A DNA stretch of 35,662 nt from Verrucomicrobiota bacterium (lineage in GTDB: Bacteria; Verrucomicrobiota; Verrucomicrobiia; Limisphaerales; JACDHS01): the NCBI GenBank assembly GCA_013820875.1, contig JACDHS010000044.1, forward strand, positions 1 through 35,662. Direction: 5' to 3'. Positions 33,982 through 35,662 of the stretch are shown piece by piece. The notes beneath the pieces were generated by a model. The model was not told the origin of the DNA and searched no databases. It was given only the letters and a program-made list of their open reading frames with translations. The number at the start of each line of letters is the position of its first letter. Position 1 is the first letter of the stretch. The position numbers and the translations under genes are program-made.

Positions 33982-34128
33982 AAAACAGCGACGAACCTCA
34001 AAGGTTCCTCAAACTCCTCTTCACCAGCGACTTGCAACAGCAGAAAAGGTTCGTCGCTGTTTTCGGTGGAATGGAAAGCTGCTTTCCAATTGGCCCTTGC
34101 TTTGTTCCGGAGGAACATTTGAAAGTAG
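33982..34128. repeat. Inverted-repeat region with a dispersed repeat
   Basis: AAAACAGCGACGAACCT (33982-33998) and AGGTTCGTCGCTGTTTT (34047-34063) form a perfect 17-bp inverted repeat. The adjoining 34059-34128 is the reverse complement of the dispersed repeat at 11469-11540. No gene is convincing in the gap between the peptidase and the next gene; the open frame across it has no recognisable protein character. Confidence 0.65.
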
Positions 34129-34349
34129 TCCGGCACAACGACAAGAAGTGCCGGGCGATGATTGGCAGGGAGTCAGATCGGCTCATAGTAGTTTGAAGCA
34201 GTGTCCGAAAGACACGGAAACAAGCGAAGGGGCCGACGTTACATCACAGGCTGCAAAGGAAACCGGTTTTGTGGGAAAGACGGATAAAGACTGGCCAACC
34301 TCCCTGCAAGCCATAGCTAACTAAACTGCCATCTCGCATCAAACAGAAA

Positions 34350-34376
34350 GGGGACCTCGCGGTCTGCGAAGTCCCC
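34350..34376 (-). terminator. Intrinsic terminator of the FN3-protein gene
   Basis: On the minus strand GGGGACTTCGC, loop AGACC, GCGAGGTCCCC, followed by TTTCTGTTT; one mismatched pair in an 11-pair stem. It lies about 20 bases after the stop codon. Confidence 0.75.
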
Positions 34377-34396
34377 CATCGGATGTTCTCATTTGC

Positions 34397-35308
34397 TTAC
34401 GCAGTGGTCACTGTCACCACCTGGCTGAGGGCGCTCTGGCCACCGTTATTCACGGCGCACACCGCGATCTCGATCACCGAGTTCGGTGGGAGATTCTCGA
34501 TCGTGAAATCGAGATCCGCCGGGCTGCCAACCGATTGCATCGTGAGATCAACGCCGTTCACCTTGATCCAGACGCGGTAATACTCCGCCCGCGCTGCCTT
34601 CGACCATTTCACCGATGCCGCGACGTTGTTCATCAGCACGACCGCCAACCCGGTCGGAACAGCAGGCGTTTGTTTCAAGCCCGGTTTGTTGAAGCCAAAC
34701 GCCGTCCAGCGATCATCCATTGGATCGATCACGCGACCCAGTTCATCGACCACCCAGCGCAGATGACGACGCAACGCCTTCTCTTTTTGTTTGCGCAAAG
34801 CGAGCAGTGTTCCGACCGCCGACTTCTTCAGCTTCACTGCATTTTCAGCATTGGTCAGATTATCCAACGCTGTTCCGATTAATGCGGCCGTCATCAACTC
34901 TGCCCGTTCCATTTCTGGATTCGCCACCAGGTAGGCTTTCAACGTTCTGGCCATCCCTTGCAGACGCGCCACCGAACGTGGCACCCGCAGGGAAAAGGTG
35001 AAGCCCGTTCCTGTCCAGGCCGTCGAATACTGGTTGCCGAGTGAACGTCTCAGCAAATCCCGCGAACTGAACAGGATGTTGTAGGTTTCATCCTGTTGAT
35101 TGTTCAACAGGCGGCGGAGTGTTGCCAACTCTCCTGTGGCCACCGTATACGCATCGCTTTGGGTGGTTAATGGATTCAGCACCGCATCGATGGCCGGTTT
35201 GGTGCCGAGGGTCAGGTCGAGCTCGGTGGCGTGTGCGCCGGCGCCAGAACTGGCGTGACCTCCACCTGCCACCAGGGTTATAAGGCTGTTATATCGAGGT
35301 TGTCTCAT
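34397..35308 (-). CDS. Protein with FN3-like C-terminus, unknown family
   Basis: 303 residues; AAAGGAC about seven bases before the ATG supports the start. No typical signal peptide: the N-terminus (MRQPRYNSLITLVAGGGHAS) has only a brief hydrophobic stretch. Residues about 45-190 are helical and rich in Leu and Arg (LATLRRLLNNQQDETYNILF, LRKQKEKALRRHLRWVVDEL). Residues about 215-303 form a fibronectin-III-like sandwich (VPTGLAVVLMNNVAASVKW, IENLPPNSVIEIAVCAVNNG). I recognise no named family; a structural or surface-associated role is a guess. It has its own terminator and an upstream palindrome, so it is probably transcribed alone. Confidence 0.75.
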   Translation of the reverse strand: MRQPRYNSLITLVAGGGHASSGAGAHATELDLTLGTKPAIDAVLNPLTTQSDAYTVATGELATLRRLLNNQQDETYNILFSSRDLLRRSLGNQYSTAWTGTGFTFSLRVPRSVARLQGMARTLKAYLVANPEMERAELMTAALIGTALDNLTNAENAVKLKKSAVGTLLALRKQKEKALRRHLRWVVDELGRVIDPMDDRWTAFGFNKPGLKQTPAVPTGLAVVLMNNVAASVKWSKAARAEYYRVWIKVNGVDLTMQSVGSPADLDFTIENLPPNSVIEIAVCAVNNGGQSALSQVVTVTTA

Positions 35309-35434
35309 AGTTTTGTCCTTTCACTAACTTTGATGACGGTCCTTTGGGCTCATTTTCCCCATTGCAACCAAGGTGTTTTTTAATTTGTTACACCTGCGAT
35401 CATTCGCTCATCAACAACAACGATCTTAGCAAAC

Positions 35435-35461
35435 GCAAAGTGTCCATTTAGGATACTTTGC
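35435..35461. promoter_or_regulatory. Operator-like imperfect palindrome upstream of the FN3-protein gene
   Basis: GCAAAGTGTCC-ATTTA-GGATACTTTGC, ten of eleven pairs matching, about 130 bases upstream of the minus-strand start and beside an A/T-rich tract (35465-35510) that could hold the promoter. Confidence 0.45.
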
Positions 35462-35662
35462 AAAGTTTTTGAAAATATTTTAAAAAATTTGCTATTTACT
35501 AAAAATCAGCGGGTTACGAAGGAAAACAGGGGGTTAACCGCGAAATACGCTAAATACGCGAAAAGAAGAAATATCAAGAAACCTCCGAGGCATTGGAAGA
35601 GGCACATATTGACCGTGCCCAAGAATCTCAAATCGCTAAATACCGGAAACTGGAACGGGACT
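35462..35662. other. A/T-rich intergenic end of window
   Basis: A/T-rich tract, then ACCGCGAAATACGCTAAATA, a repeat-like phrase resembling that near 24790. A plus-strand frame from 35554 to the window end lacks a start codon and cannot be judged. Confidence 0.3.

Noticed and set aside
33860-34324. 154-codon plus-strand open frame
   Set aside because: Low-complexity translation across an inverted repeat and a dispersed repeat, no start signal.
35554-35662. Plus-strand frame reading EALEEAHIDRAQESQIAKYR
   Set aside because: No start codon after the upstream stop and the frame is cut by the window end; cannot be judged.

Overview
The window looks like chromosomal DNA of a Verrucomicrobiota bacterium, probably of the Pedosphaera/Limisphaerales type. 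This is inferred from gene character only: very large secreted proteins with Calx-beta and Ig-like repeats, a PVC-style amidohydrolase with a VDTNVYLSRWPFRRL start, a eukaryotic-type HisA, few strong Shine-Dalgarno sites and many dispersed palindromic repeats. No rRNA, CRISPR array, prophage or intact transposase is visible.

Layout. 1-5000: a secreted aminopeptidase-like lipoprotein (minus) divergent from an amidohydrolase-fold protein and an exported alpha/beta hydrolase (plus). The divergent promoter region holds a 43-bp tandem repeat carrying phased GTTGGCCAAC palindromes. 5000-12150: a repeat-rich accessory zone around two genes, a large exported protein of unknown family and a UGSC-family (seleno)protein homologue with Cys in place of Sec. 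It contains two copies of an element whose 86-bp core lies in opposite orientations, three copies of a MITE ending in AAAAGGGGTCAG, a short ACTATA-plus-hairpin insertion element, and relics of an XRE regulator and of a REP-associated (RAYT/Y1) transposase. 12159-20900: the centrepiece, a flotillin/SPFH protein, an 1802-residue AAA+ ATPase of the DUF3686 'DNA repair ATPase' type and a coiled-coil partner, followed by a possible 29-residue membrane peptide and tRNA-Thr(UGU). 21400-27700: a SUKH-like protein, a 337-bp TIR element with an array of GGAA-loop hairpins, HisA, rpsU with promoter and terminator, a sugar isomerase/epimerase-fold protein, an LPG-synthase-like membrane protein and an orphan sigma-54 response regulator. 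27673-35308 (minus): a roughly 2045-residue M36 metallopeptidase with adhesion-type repeats, and a protein with an FN3-like C-terminus.

How the genes may work together. The strongest functional unit is flotillin + giant ATPase + coiled-coil protein. They are codirectional; the last two are 9 bases apart, and the first two are separated by a REPIN-like pair. I infer a membrane-anchored ATPase machine, possibly for envelope stress, but nothing in the sequence fixes its job. The strongest novelty in the DNA itself is the inverted-core element and the nested short insertions, one of which can be dated against an empty site inside the same window.
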